64,000 nucleotides of DNA. It comes from CALBZE01 sp036381255. GTDB lineage: Bacteria; Gemmatimonadota; Gemmatimonadetes; Longimicrobiales; RSA9. This document shows positions 43,609 through 51,697 of this stretch, in pieces (position 1 is the stretch's first letter; each line of letters begins with the position of its first letter). Location of the stretch: positions 62,001 through 126,000 of the forward strand of contig DASVDG010000077.1 in the NCBI GenBank assembly GCA_036381255.1, given 5' to 3'. The translations under genes and the position numbers were made by a program. The notes below the pieces were generated by a model. The model worked only from the letters and a program-made list of their open reading frames with translations, was not told the DNA's origin and made no database searches.

Positions 43609-46600
43609 GCCCGGCGGGACAGCGACTTTGGAGCAGTATTTCCGCGGCGCGGCGGCAGGTGAGGCGGGACGGCGTGCTGGCGGCGGGTGCCGCGGCCGCG
43701 GCATCCGTCCCGGTGGCGCTCGTGCTGGCGTGGGCGCTGGGCACGGCCCGCGCGTGGTCGGCGCCCAGCCCGATCCCGCTGGCGCTCGCGGCGGCGGCGG
43801 TCGTGGCGACGGTCGCCGTGGCCGTGTGGGCGGCGCGCCGCTGGGTCTCGGTCGTCGACGACGTCGCCGTGGCATCCGCGGCGGAGGAGCGGCGAGGTCT
43901 GCCCGAGGGGAGCGTGCGGGGCGTCCTGGAACTGAGTCGCGCGCTCCCGGACGGGACCTCGCCGGCGCTGTACATGCGCGCGGAGTCGGTGCTCGCGCAG
44001 CAGCTCGCGGGCGCGACGCCCCGCGACCTCGCCGGGCAGGTCGGCGAGCGGGCGCGCCGGCGCCGGCAGCACACGCTCCTCGCGTTCACCGGGCTGAGTC
44101 TCGCGACCGTGGCGCTCGGCTACATCTCGCCGGAGCGGTCGCGAGCCGGGTGGGGCGCGCTGCTGCACCCGGTCGCGCACCTCTCGCCGCCGCCGCTCCC
44201 GCCGATGACGGTGGAGCCGGGCGACGTCGAGCTGCCCCGAGGGGCGAGCCTGGACATCGCGGTGGAGGCGCCGGGGCGCGACGAGGTGACGCTGCGCTGG
44301 CGCGAGGAAGGCGACGTTCCGCGCCAGCGTCGCCTGACGCTGACGGACGGCCGCGCGACGTCGCGGATCGCGGGCGTGGACGCGGAGCTGGTCTACTGGG
44401 TCGTCGCGCCGGACGGTGCGGCCAGCGACACGTTCCGCGTCGCGCCGCTGGACCCGCTGCTCTTCTCCGACCTGATCGTCGACGTGGTCTACCCCGCGTA
44501 CCTGGATCGGCAGCCGGAACGATTCGAGGACGAGGTCCCGCCGTTGACGGTGCCGGCCGGCACGGAGCTGCGGATCCGCGGGCGGGCGACGCGGCGGCTG
44601 GCCGAGGCGTCGCTGCTGCGGTCGGACGGCGACAGCCGGATCGCGTTCGAGGTGACGGCGGACCGCTTCGCCGGCCGCTGGACGCCGCGTGCGAGCGGTA
44701 CGTACCGATGGTCGTTGACCGACCGTGCCGGCGGCGTCCCGGTCGCGACGCCGGCGCCGCTGGAGCTGACGGTCGTGCCGGATCGCGCGCCGGAGGTCGA
44801 CATCACGTTCCCGGGCCCCGACACGCTCCTCGGGCCGGACATGCGTCAGCCTCTCGTGGCGGACGCGCGCGACGACCATGGCCTGCGCTCGGCGACGCTC
44901 GTGAGCTGGCGCGTCAGTCGGCTGGGCGGGAGCGACGAGCCGGTCGAGCAGAGCCTCACGCTCGGTGGCGACCCGGAGCGCGCCATCCTGCGCGCGGTGC
45001 TGGATGCCACCGAGCGCCGGATGCTCCCCGGCGACGAGCTTCACTACTTCGTCCGGGTCGTCGACGCGTCGCCGGCGCGACAGGTCGGCGTCTCCGCGAC
45101 GCACGTGCTGCGGCTCCCCGGGATGGAAGAGCTGCGGCGGCTGGCCGAATCGCACGCGGAGTCGCTGGTCGAGGACGCTTCATCGCTGGCGCGTTCGGCG
45201 GAGCGGCTGGAGGAGACGACGCGCGGGCTCGCCCGCCAGTCGGCACGGTCCGCACGGGGCGGGTCGTCCGGTCGGCCGGGTGGCGGCGGGTCCACGGCCG
45301 GCCGGACCGGCGGCGGCGGTGAGCAGGCGACGACGGGCTACGAGGAGCGCGAGCAGGTGCGGCAGGTCATCGACCGTCAGCAGGCGATGCTCGACCGCGT
45401 CGAGCGGATGCGCGAACGGACCGAAGCGCTCGAGCGTGCGCTGGAGGCCGCCGGCCTCCAGGACCCGGCGCTCCAGCAGCGACTCGCCGAGCTGCGACGG
45501 CTCTACGACCAGATCCTCACGCCCGAGCTGCGTGAGAAGCTCGAGCAGATGCGCAACTCGCTCGACGAGATGGATCCGGAACAGTTGAGGCGGTCGCTCG
45601 AACAGCTCTCGCAGCAGCAGGAGCAGCTTCGCCAGCAGATCGACCAGAGTCTCGAGCTGCTGCGCCGGGCGGCGCTCGAGCAGCAGATGAATTCCGCCGT
45701 CCGGGAGGCCCGGGAGCTCGCCACGCAGCAGGCCGCGCTGGCCGAGCAGGTGAAGCGCGACGGCGCGGCCACGCCCGAGCGCGCGGCCCAGCAGCAGGCG
45801 CTGGAGGAACGCGCCGAATCGCTGAAGCAGCAGATGGCGAATCTGCAGCAGCAGCTACGCGAGCAGGGGGAGACCTCGACGGCGCAGCGGACCGGGGAGG
45901 CGGGCAAGCAGCTCGACGCGGCGCAACAGGCGATGCGCCGCGCCGCGCAGCAGGCGGAGCAGGGGCAGGGGCGGCAGGCCGGTCAGAGCGGCGAGCAGGC
46001 CGCGGAACAGCTCCAGCAGGTGGCCGATGCCCTCGAATCCGCGCGTGAGGAGATGGCGGAGGCGTGGCGCGACGAGGTCCAGGGCTCGGTCGAGCAGGCC
46101 GCGAACGACGCGCTCGACCTCGCCCAGCGCCAGACCGAGCTGCTCCAGCAGATGCAGCAGATGCAGGGGATGCAGCAGAGCGGCCAGTTCGGAGATCCGC
46201 TCCCGCAGCAACCGCAGGGGCAGACAGGGCAGCAGCAGGGAAGCCAGCCGATGCCCCGCAGCGGCCAGCAGAGCCAGGCGTCGGGCCAGCAGGGTCAGCA
46301 GCACCAGTCCGGTCAGCAAGGGCAGTCCGGTCAGCAAGGGCAGTCCGGTCAGCAGGGTCAGTCGGGCCAGCAGGGGCAGTCCGGCCAGGGGCAGAGCGCG
46401 GGCGAGCCGGGCCGCCAGAGCGGGGGGCAGCAGGGCGCGGGGGAGCAGGGTCGGGGGCAGCGGCGTGGCGGCGAGGCGGCGCAGGGCGGACGGCAGTCGG
46501 GTGGCCAGCCGGGCCCGGGCGGCGGAGGCTCGGACCTTCAGCGGATCCGTTCGGAACAGATGGCGCTGCAGCAGGGGCTGGAGGCGCTCGGTCGGAACCT

Positions 46601-47408
46601 GGCCGAAGCGGGGCGCCGCTCGGCGATGGTGAACCAGGACGTGGGCGCGGCGCTCGGTCGGGCGATGCTGAGCATGCAGCAGACGCTGGAGGCGCTGGAG
46701 GGGCGGAGCGGGCGCCAGGGCATGCCGATCGAGGAGGCGCGCGAGACGATCGAGGCGCTGAACCGTCTGGCGCTCGAGCTCCTGAAGAACGGCGAACAGA
46801 TCGAGCAGGCGCAGACGGGTACGGGTCTCCAGCAGGCGCTCGAGCAGCTGGCGGAGCTGGCCAGGCAGCAGGGCTCGCTGAACGGGCAGGCCAATTCGCT
46901 GCTCCCGCTCGACCTCGGGCCGCGGGCGATGGCCGACCAGATGCAGCGGTTGGCGCGGCAGCAGCGCGAGCTGGCCAAGAAGCTGGGCGGGCTGAACGAC
47001 ATGGTCGGCGGCCAGGACGACGTGCTCGGCCGTCTCGACGAGCTGGCCCGCGAGGCGGAGGCGATCGCGCGGGAGCTGAGCGGCGGCCGGCTGACCCCCG
47101 AGCTCCTCGCCCGACAGGAGCGGCTGTTCCACCGACTGCTGGATGCCGGGCGCACGCTCGAGCGCGAGGAGTACACCAGCCAGCGCGTCGCCGAGCGGCC
47201 GGGCGCGGTCGGCGTGTCCCGCGCGGGGCCGCTCGACGCCGAGCTGCTGCACGCCGGGCCGCGGTACCCGGTGCCGGACCCCGAGGCGCTGCGCGCGCTG
47301 CCGCCGGCCTACCGCAGGCTGATCCTCGAGTACTTCGACCGGTTGAACCGTGCGGTCGAACCGGCGGCCGGTTCGGAGCGGACGCCGGACGAGAACCGGA
47401 ACCGTTGA
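43605..47408 (+). CDS. DUF4175-like large membrane protein with Gln-rich repeats
   Basis: A 1267-residue protein with about three membrane segments near the N-terminus (about 24-46, 56-76 and 158-176), then a long extracytoplasmic region with Ig-like folds (about 200-520) ending in long coiled coils rich in Glu, Arg and Gln (about 540-900). A low-complexity Gln/Gly/Ser stretch follows, including four QQGQSG units, then a helical tail. It matches the DUF4175 layout (membrane anchor plus helical, Q-rich region). ATG 43605 sits in the ATGA overlap with the DUF4159 gene. The role is unknown; the envelope setting suggests a scaffold. Confidence 0.85.
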   Translation: MSPAGQRLWSSISAARRQVRRDGVLAAGAAAAASVPVALVLAWALGTARAWSAPSPIPLALAAAAVVATVAVAVWAARRWVSVVDDVAVASAAEERRGLPEGSVRGVLELSRALPDGTSPALYMRAESVLAQQLAGATPRDLAGQVGERARRRRQHTLLAFTGLSLATVALGYISPERSRAGWGALLHPVAHLSPPPLPPMTVEPGDVELPRGASLDIAVEAPGRDEVTLRWREEGDVPRQRRLTLTDGRATSRIAGVDAELVYWVVAPDGAASDTFRVAPLDPLLFSDLIVDVVYPAYLDRQPERFEDEVPPLTVPAGTELRIRGRATRRLAEASLLRSDGDSRIAFEVTADRFAGRWTPRASGTYRWSLTDRAGGVPVATPAPLELTVVPDRAPEVDITFPGPDTLLGPDMRQPLVADARDDHGLRSATLVSWRVSRLGGSDEPVEQSLTLGGDPERAILRAVLDATERRMLPGDELHYFVRVVDASPARQVGVSATHVLRLPGMEELRRLAESHAESLVEDASSLARSAERLEETTRGLARQSARSARGGSSGRPGGGGSTAGRTGGGGEQATTGYEEREQVRQVIDRQQAMLDRVERMRERTEALERALEAAGLQDPALQQRLAELRRLYDQILTPELREKLEQMRNSLDEMDPEQLRRSLEQLSQQQEQLRQQIDQSLELLRRAALEQQMNSAVREARELATQQAALAEQVKRDGAATPERAAQQQALEERAESLKQQMANLQQQLREQGETSTAQRTGEAGKQLDAAQQAMRRAAQQAEQGQGRQAGQSGEQAAEQLQQVADALESAREEMAEAWRDEVQGSVEQAANDALDLAQRQTELLQQMQQMQGMQQSGQFGDPLPQQPQGQTGQQQGSQPMPRSGQQSQASGQQGQQHQSGQQGQSGQQGQSGQQGQSGQQGQSGQGQSAGEPGRQSGGQQGAGEQGRGQRRGGEAAQGGRQSGGQPGPGGGGSDLQRIRSEQMALQQGLEALGRNLAEAGRRSAMVNQDVGAALGRAMLSMQQTLEALEGRSGRQGMPIEEARETIEALNRLALELLKNGEQIEQAQTGTGLQQALEQLAELARQQGSLNGQANSLLPLDLGPRAMADQMQRLARQQRELAKKLGGLNDMVGGQDDVLGRLDELAREAEAIARELSGGRLTPELLARQERLFHRLLDAGRTLEREEYTSQRVAERPGAVGVSRAGPLDAELLHAGPRYPVPDPEALRALPPAYRRLILEYFDRLNRAVEPAAGSERTPDENRNR
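46311..46382 (+). repeat. 18-bp tandem repeat in the DUF4175 gene
   Basis: Four near-identical units of GGTCAGCAAGGGCAGTCC (46311-46328, 46329-46346, 46347-46364, 46365-46382), each coding for GQQGQS in one register, with partial units on both sides. The first two units are identical and the last two differ at a few, mostly silent, positions. Confidence 0.9.
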
Positions 47409-47419
47409 GGGGGAGAGAA

Positions 47420-49210
47420 GTGCGCTCAACCCGATGCAGGGTCGCGGTCCAGCTCGGCGTGCTCGGGCTGGCCGTGCTGTTCCCGTCCGCGACGCTGCGC
47501 GGCCAGGAGATCAACGGCCAGGGCGGCGACGAGATCCAACGGCTGCGCGAGGCCGCGGCGCGCGAGGCGGCGGGCGATTTCCCGGGCGCCGAACGGATCC
47601 TCGAGGCGATTCTGGAGGAGCGGCCGACGGCGGTGAGCGCGCTGTTGGCGCTGGAGCGCGTGTATCGGGTCCAGGGCCGCGTGGCCGACGTGCTCGCCCC
47701 GGTGGACCGGATGCTCGAGTTCGATCCGAGCTCCGCGATTGCGCACCGGCTGCGGCTCCAGACACTCTCGGAGCTGGGCCGGCTGGAGGAGCTCGAGGCG
47801 GCCGCGGAGGCGTGGATCCGGGCGACGCCCGGGCTCGAGACGCCGTACCGCGAGATCGCACGGATCCACGCCGCGCGGGGCGACCATGCGCGGGCGGCGG
47901 CCGTGCTCGAGCGGGGGCGGTCGCGCGTGGGGCGCGATGATGCCCTGGCGCTGGAGCTCGGTGAGACCTACGCGCTGCTCGGCGACGTGGAGCGAGCGGT
48001 CCGGGAATGGGACCGGGCGGTCGGTCCCGAGGCTCGCGGTTTCTCTCTCGTCCGCCGCCACCTGGGCGGGCTGCCGGATGGAGGCGCGAGGCTGATCCCC
48101 GGCCTGATCGACGCGCTGACCCGGGAGCCGACGGCGCTCGCCCGGCGTCGCGCGGCCGTGCAGCTCGCGATCGACGCGGGTCTCTCCGAGAGCGCCGAGG
48201 CGATCGCCCGCGGCGTGGTCGTGGAGCTGGAGCCGAGCGAGCGCGAGGCGTTCCTCGTCGAGATCGCCCGGCGGGCGGATGGCGCCCGACTCCCCGCGCT
48301 CGCCTACTGGGCGTACGGCGAGCTGCTGGGCCCCGCGGGTGCGGGCGAGTCGTTCCTCGCGCTCCGCACGCGAATGGCGGAGCTCGCGCTGATCGTGGGG
48401 GACACGGCGGCCGCCCGCGAACAGTTCGCGATCCTCGAGCGCGCGCACGCGGTCGGTTCGCCCGAACGCCGTCGGGCCGCCGCCATGCGGATCCAGCTGA
48501 CCGCGAGCGACGGCCGGGTCGACGAGGCGATGCGGGCGCTGGAGGCGTTTCGCGAGGAGTACGGCGATGCGCAGGAGGTGGACGGCATCGCCGCGGCGAT
48601 CGCCGAGACGTTGTTCCGCCAGGGCGACGTGGACCGGGCGGAGCGCGTGCTCGGGCGCGCGGGCGGACCGCAGAGCCACCTGATCCGCGGCCGGATCGCC
48701 CTGCGGCACGGAGACATCGCCGGGGCACGGCGAGAATTCCTCTCGGCCGCGCCCGGCCTCGAGGGCGCGGAGGCGACGCAGGTCCTGTCGCTCCTCACGC
48801 TCCTCGGGCGCCTGTCCCCGGCCGGCGGAGCGATCCTCGGTCGATCGCTGGCTCGCGCCATGCAAGGGGATGTGCCGGGCGCGATCGACCTGCTGGTCGA
48901 CGACTCACGGGATCTCGCCCGCGGTGAACGGGCCGGCCTCCTCGATTTCGCGGCGGGGCTGGCCGACCGCTCGACGCTGCCGGCCGAGGCCGAGCGGATC
49001 CGGCGCGTGATCGTGGCCGAGCACGCGGACGCGCCGGAGGCGCCCGCCGCGTTGCTGGCCCTGGGTCGGTCGCTGGCCCGACGACCGGCAAGCCTCGACG
49101 AGGCGCGCGCATTCCTCGAACGCCTCGTCCTGGACTACCCGCGGAGCGCGCTGGCTCCACAGGCCCGGCGCGAGCTGGACCGGCTCCAGCGGCGCGTTCC
49201 GCACTCATGA
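47420..49210 (+). CDS. Secreted TPR-repeat protein
   Basis: A 596-residue protein with an N-terminal signal segment (about 1-28, ending LRGQE) and tandem helical repeats of TPR type across the rest: for example AAAREAAGDFPGAERILEAI, ALLALERVYRVQGRVADVL and YREIARIHAARGDHARAAAVL. Such proteins scaffold complexes in the periplasm or at the membrane. It starts at GTG 47420, eleven bases after the DUF4175 gene, with GAGGGGGAGAG upstream. It completes the DUF4159-DUF4175-TPR run, so a joint role is likely though unnamed. Confidence 0.85.
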   Translation: MRSTRCRVAVQLGVLGLAVLFPSATLRGQEINGQGGDEIQRLREAAAREAAGDFPGAERILEAILEERPTAVSALLALERVYRVQGRVADVLAPVDRMLEFDPSSAIAHRLRLQTLSELGRLEELEAAAEAWIRATPGLETPYREIARIHAARGDHARAAAVLERGRSRVGRDDALALELGETYALLGDVERAVREWDRAVGPEARGFSLVRRHLGGLPDGGARLIPGLIDALTREPTALARRRAAVQLAIDAGLSESAEAIARGVVVELEPSEREAFLVEIARRADGARLPALAYWAYGELLGPAGAGESFLALRTRMAELALIVGDTAAAREQFAILERAHAVGSPERRRAAAMRIQLTASDGRVDEAMRALEAFREEYGDAQEVDGIAAAIAETLFRQGDVDRAERVLGRAGGPQSHLIRGRIALRHGDIAGARREFLSAAPGLEGAEATQVLSLLTLLGRLSPAGGAILGRSLARAMQGDVPGAIDLLVDDSRDLARGERAGLLDFAAGLADRSTLPAEAERIRRVIVAEHADAPEAPAALLALGRSLARRPASLDEARAFLERLVLDYPRSALAPQARRELDRLQRRVPHS

Positions 49211-49239
49211 AGCAGTCGCAGTCTGAAGGAAGTTGATCG

Positions 49240-50499
49240 ATGCGCCGTACCTTGTCGCTCCTGACACTCCTCGTCCTCTCCGGGACGCCGCTCCACGCCC
49301 AGTATCTGCTGGTGCCGATGGATGCCGCCGCGCAGACCGACCACCTCAAGGCGTACGGCCTCACGTACTGGACGCTGAAGCAGGGGCTCACGGCGGAGTG
49401 GTTGCTGAACTACCGGGGCGGCTCGTTCCTGCTGCCGGACCGGGCGCCGATCCGGCGCGAGGCGGCCCTGCGCGGCGTCACGTTCGAGCCGGCCGATGCA
49501 TCGCGCGTGGCGCAGATCCGCGCCGAGATCGAGCAGAAGAACATGGAGACCATCATCCTGGAGAAGGCGCCGAACATCGCGGTGTACACGCCGCCGGACA
49601 CGCCGCCGTGGGATGATGCCGTCACCCTGGCGCTGACTTACGCCGACATTCCGTACGACGAGGTCTGGGACGCGGAGGTGCTCCAGGGTCGGCTCAAAGA
49701 ATACGACTGGCTGCACCTCCACCACGAGGACTTCACGGGCCAGTACTCGAAGTTCTACATCAATTATGCAGGCGCCGCCTGGCTACAGGAGGAGGTCCAG
49801 CGGAACGAGGAGATGGCGGCGCAGTTCGGCTACCCGAACGTGCCGGCATTGAAGAAGGCCGTCGCAGAGGAGATCCGCCGCTACGTGGCGGAAGGCGGGT
49901 TCCTCTTCGCGATGTGCACGGCCACCGAGACGATCGAGCTCGCGCTCGCGGCGGTCGGCGTCGACATCGCCGCGCCGTTCAGCGATGGCACGCCGCCGGA
50001 CGAGGGTGCGACGGCGAAGATGCAGTGGGGCCGTACCTTCGCGTTCCAGGGCGCCGAGGTCCAGGTCGACCCGACGGTGAACGCATTCAGCGACATCGAC
50101 GGGCATCAGGTCAACACGACCTGGCGGCAGCCGCTCGGCGCGTTCACGCTGTTCGATTTCAGCGCGAAGTTCGACCCGGTTCCGTCGATGCTGGTGCAGA
50201 ACCACGAGGACGTGATCCCGGACTTCTACGGCCTGACCACCTCGTTTCGCCGGGAGCGGCTCAAGCCCGGCACGATCGTGCTGGCGGAGGAGGACGGCAC
50301 GCCGTGGGTCAAGTACATCCACGGCAACTACGCCGAGGGGACGTGGACCTTCCTGGGCGGGCACGATCCAGAGGATCCGCAGCACCAGATCGGGGACGCG
50401 CCGACGGATCTGGCGCTGCACCCGAACTCGCCGGGGTACCGGCTGATCCTCAACAACGTGCTGTTCCCCGCGGCGAAGAAGAAGACGCTCAAGACCTGA
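49240..50499 (+). CDS. Secreted protein of unknown function (family often annotated as asparagine synthetase B)
   Basis: A 419-residue protein with a signal peptide (MRRTLSLLTLLVLSGTPLHAQ). Recognisable parts include an N-terminal DHLKAYGLTYWTLKQGLTAEWLLNYRGGSFL, and DWLHLHHEDFTGQYSKFY with EEIRRYVAEGGFLFAMCTATET, which resemble the core of glutamine-amidotransferase-like folds, with a Cys in FAMC. I recall related sequences annotated as asparagine synthetase B, but no synthetase motif is visible and the exported location argues against that. It sits 29 bases after the TPR gene, so it may belong to the same module. Function not assigned. Confidence 0.75.
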   Translation: MRRTLSLLTLLVLSGTPLHAQYLLVPMDAAAQTDHLKAYGLTYWTLKQGLTAEWLLNYRGGSFLLPDRAPIRREAALRGVTFEPADASRVAQIRAEIEQKNMETIILEKAPNIAVYTPPDTPPWDDAVTLALTYADIPYDEVWDAEVLQGRLKEYDWLHLHHEDFTGQYSKFYINYAGAAWLQEEVQRNEEMAAQFGYPNVPALKKAVAEEIRRYVAEGGFLFAMCTATETIELALAAVGVDIAAPFSDGTPPDEGATAKMQWGRTFAFQGAEVQVDPTVNAFSDIDGHQVNTTWRQPLGAFTLFDFSAKFDPVPSMLVQNHEDVIPDFYGLTTSFRRERLKPGTIVLAEEDGTPWVKYIHGNYAEGTWTFLGGHDPEDPQHQIGDAPTDLALHPNSPGYRLILNNVLFPAAKKKTLKT

Positions 50500-50515
50500 G
50501 CGTCGCGCGCTCAGG
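50495..50515. terminator. Hairpin spanning both stop codons of convergent genes
   Basis: CCTGAGCG (50495-50502) and CGCTCAGG (50508-50515) pair over 8 bp with a TCGCG loop. The left arm includes the TGA of the secreted protein gene and the right arm includes the TGA complement of the bactofilin gene, mirroring the structure at 41046-41075. Confidence 0.55.
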
Positions 50516-50924
50516 CGCGGAGCCGGCGCGGCGCGTCCGACTCCGCGCGCGGCGCCGCCGGCCCGTCGGGCGGCGCCATCCGGCACGCGCCCTCGAAGTC
50601 GGCGCCCGGGTCGATGACGACCTCGGGCGCCGTGAGGTTACCGGCCACGCGCGCGCCGCGCTCGACGTGGATGCTGTCGTCGGCCGTGATATCACCGACC
50701 ACCGTACCGCGCACGGTGACGCTCCGCGCGCGGACCTCCGCATCGACCACGGCCGTCGGCCCCACGACAATGCTGGATGTGGACTGGATGGCGCCGTGGA
50801 GCCGGCCGTTCACGATGGCGGGTCGGGTGAGCGCGAGTCGGCCACCCAGCTCGAACCCTTCGGCCACGATCATGGGGGCCTGGGTCACTTCCACCCTCGG
50901 GCGGGGCGGACGCTGCCACCACAT
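50511..50924 (-). CDS. Bactofilin-family protein (second of a pair)
   Basis: A 137-residue protein with the bactofilin beta-helix core (about 15-105): repeated turns such as IVAEGFELGGRLALTRP, IVVGPTAVVDAEVRARSVTVRGTVVGDITADDSIHV and ARVAGNLTAPEVVIDPGADFEG. Bactofilins polymerise and position cell-wall enzymes and other factors. It is 18 bases downstream of the other bactofilin and appears to be co-transcribed with it. No ribosome binding site is obvious, so the start is uncertain. Confidence 0.85.
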   Translation of the reverse strand: MWWQRPPRPRVEVTQAPMIVAEGFELGGRLALTRPAIVNGRLHGAIQSTSSIVVGPTAVVDAEVRARSVTVRGTVVGDITADDSIHVERGARVAGNLTAPEVVIDPGADFEGACRMAPPDGPAAPRAESDAPRRLRA

Positions 50925-50942
50925 GGCGTCGTCGTGCGTGGG

Positions 50943-51443
50943 CTACGGCCGTTGGAGCTTGGGGATCGCCAGCTCCTTGTCGCCCTCGTCGGGCGACTCG
51001 TCCTTCTTCTCCACGGCGATCGGTCGCGGCGTGGCGGTCACGGCATCCGACCCTTCCTTGATCTTGGAGACGTTGCCGTTGAAGAAGCCGCCCTTGTGGA
51101 TCACGAGCGAGTCGGTCTTGATGTTGCCCATGACCTTGCCGGTGGAGGCGATTTCGACGTCGCCGCTCGCGACCATGTTCCCTTCGTAAGACCCCATGAT
51201 CACCGCGTCCACGGTGCGGACGTCCGCCTTGACGACGCCGCGCTCACCGATGACGAGCTTGCCCCCGACATCGAGCTCGCCGCCGATCTCGCACTGGATC
51301 TCGAGGGAGTCGGCGATCTGGAACTTGCCCTCGATCCGCGCGTGATCACCGCGGATCGCGAGCAGATGCTTGCTGCCCTGCGTGTCCGTGTTGTGCATGA
51401 GGGGGTTCTCCGTGGAGCGGTCGTGGGGCGTGCGTGCGAGCAT
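50943..51443 (-). CDS. Bactofilin-family protein (first of a pair)
   Basis: A 166-residue bactofilin: after a ~30-residue disordered N-terminus, the beta-helix core carries LEIQCEIGGELDVGGKLVIGERGVVKADVRTVDAVIMGSYEGNMV-like repeating turns (about 35-130), followed by a basic/acidic tail. The start at 51443 is supported by AAGGAGGAG just upstream. It is transcribed from 51579-51551 and is followed closely by the second bactofilin, a typical tandem arrangement for polymer-forming bactofilins. Confidence 0.88.
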   Translation of the reverse strand: MLARTPHDRSTENPLMHNTDTQGSKHLLAIRGDHARIEGKFQIADSLEIQCEIGGELDVGGKLVIGERGVVKADVRTVDAVIMGSYEGNMVASGDVEIASTGKVMGNIKTDSLVIHKGGFFNGNVSKIKEGSDAVTATPRPIAVEKKDESPDEGDKELAIPKLQRP

Positions 51444-51550
51444 GGGGCTCCTCCTTCGCTCGAGCCGGTGAGGTTCGGCCGGGGGGTCCGGTGGGCCCGG
51501 CGCAGTGCCGGCGGACCCGGGAGCAGCGTGAGGCGTGGCCCGGGTGCGCC

Positions 51551-51579
51551 AGAATAATCGATGGCCGCGCCGGGCGCAA
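51551..51579 (-). promoter_or_regulatory. Promoter of the bactofilin pair
   Basis: Minus strand TTGCGC (51579-51574), 17-base spacer, TATTCT (51556-51551). The transcript would begin near 51545 and carry a ~100-base GC-rich leader with inverted repeats. Confidence 0.65.
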
Positions 51580-51697
51580 GAAATGCGCCTGGCGCCGAAT
51601 GTTGCGGGCACAACCCGACGGGTCTCGGGGTACCTTCGCGGGCGCCCGCGGGGCATGTGGCGCGCGCTCGGGCGACACCACAGCCACCGGAGATGAA

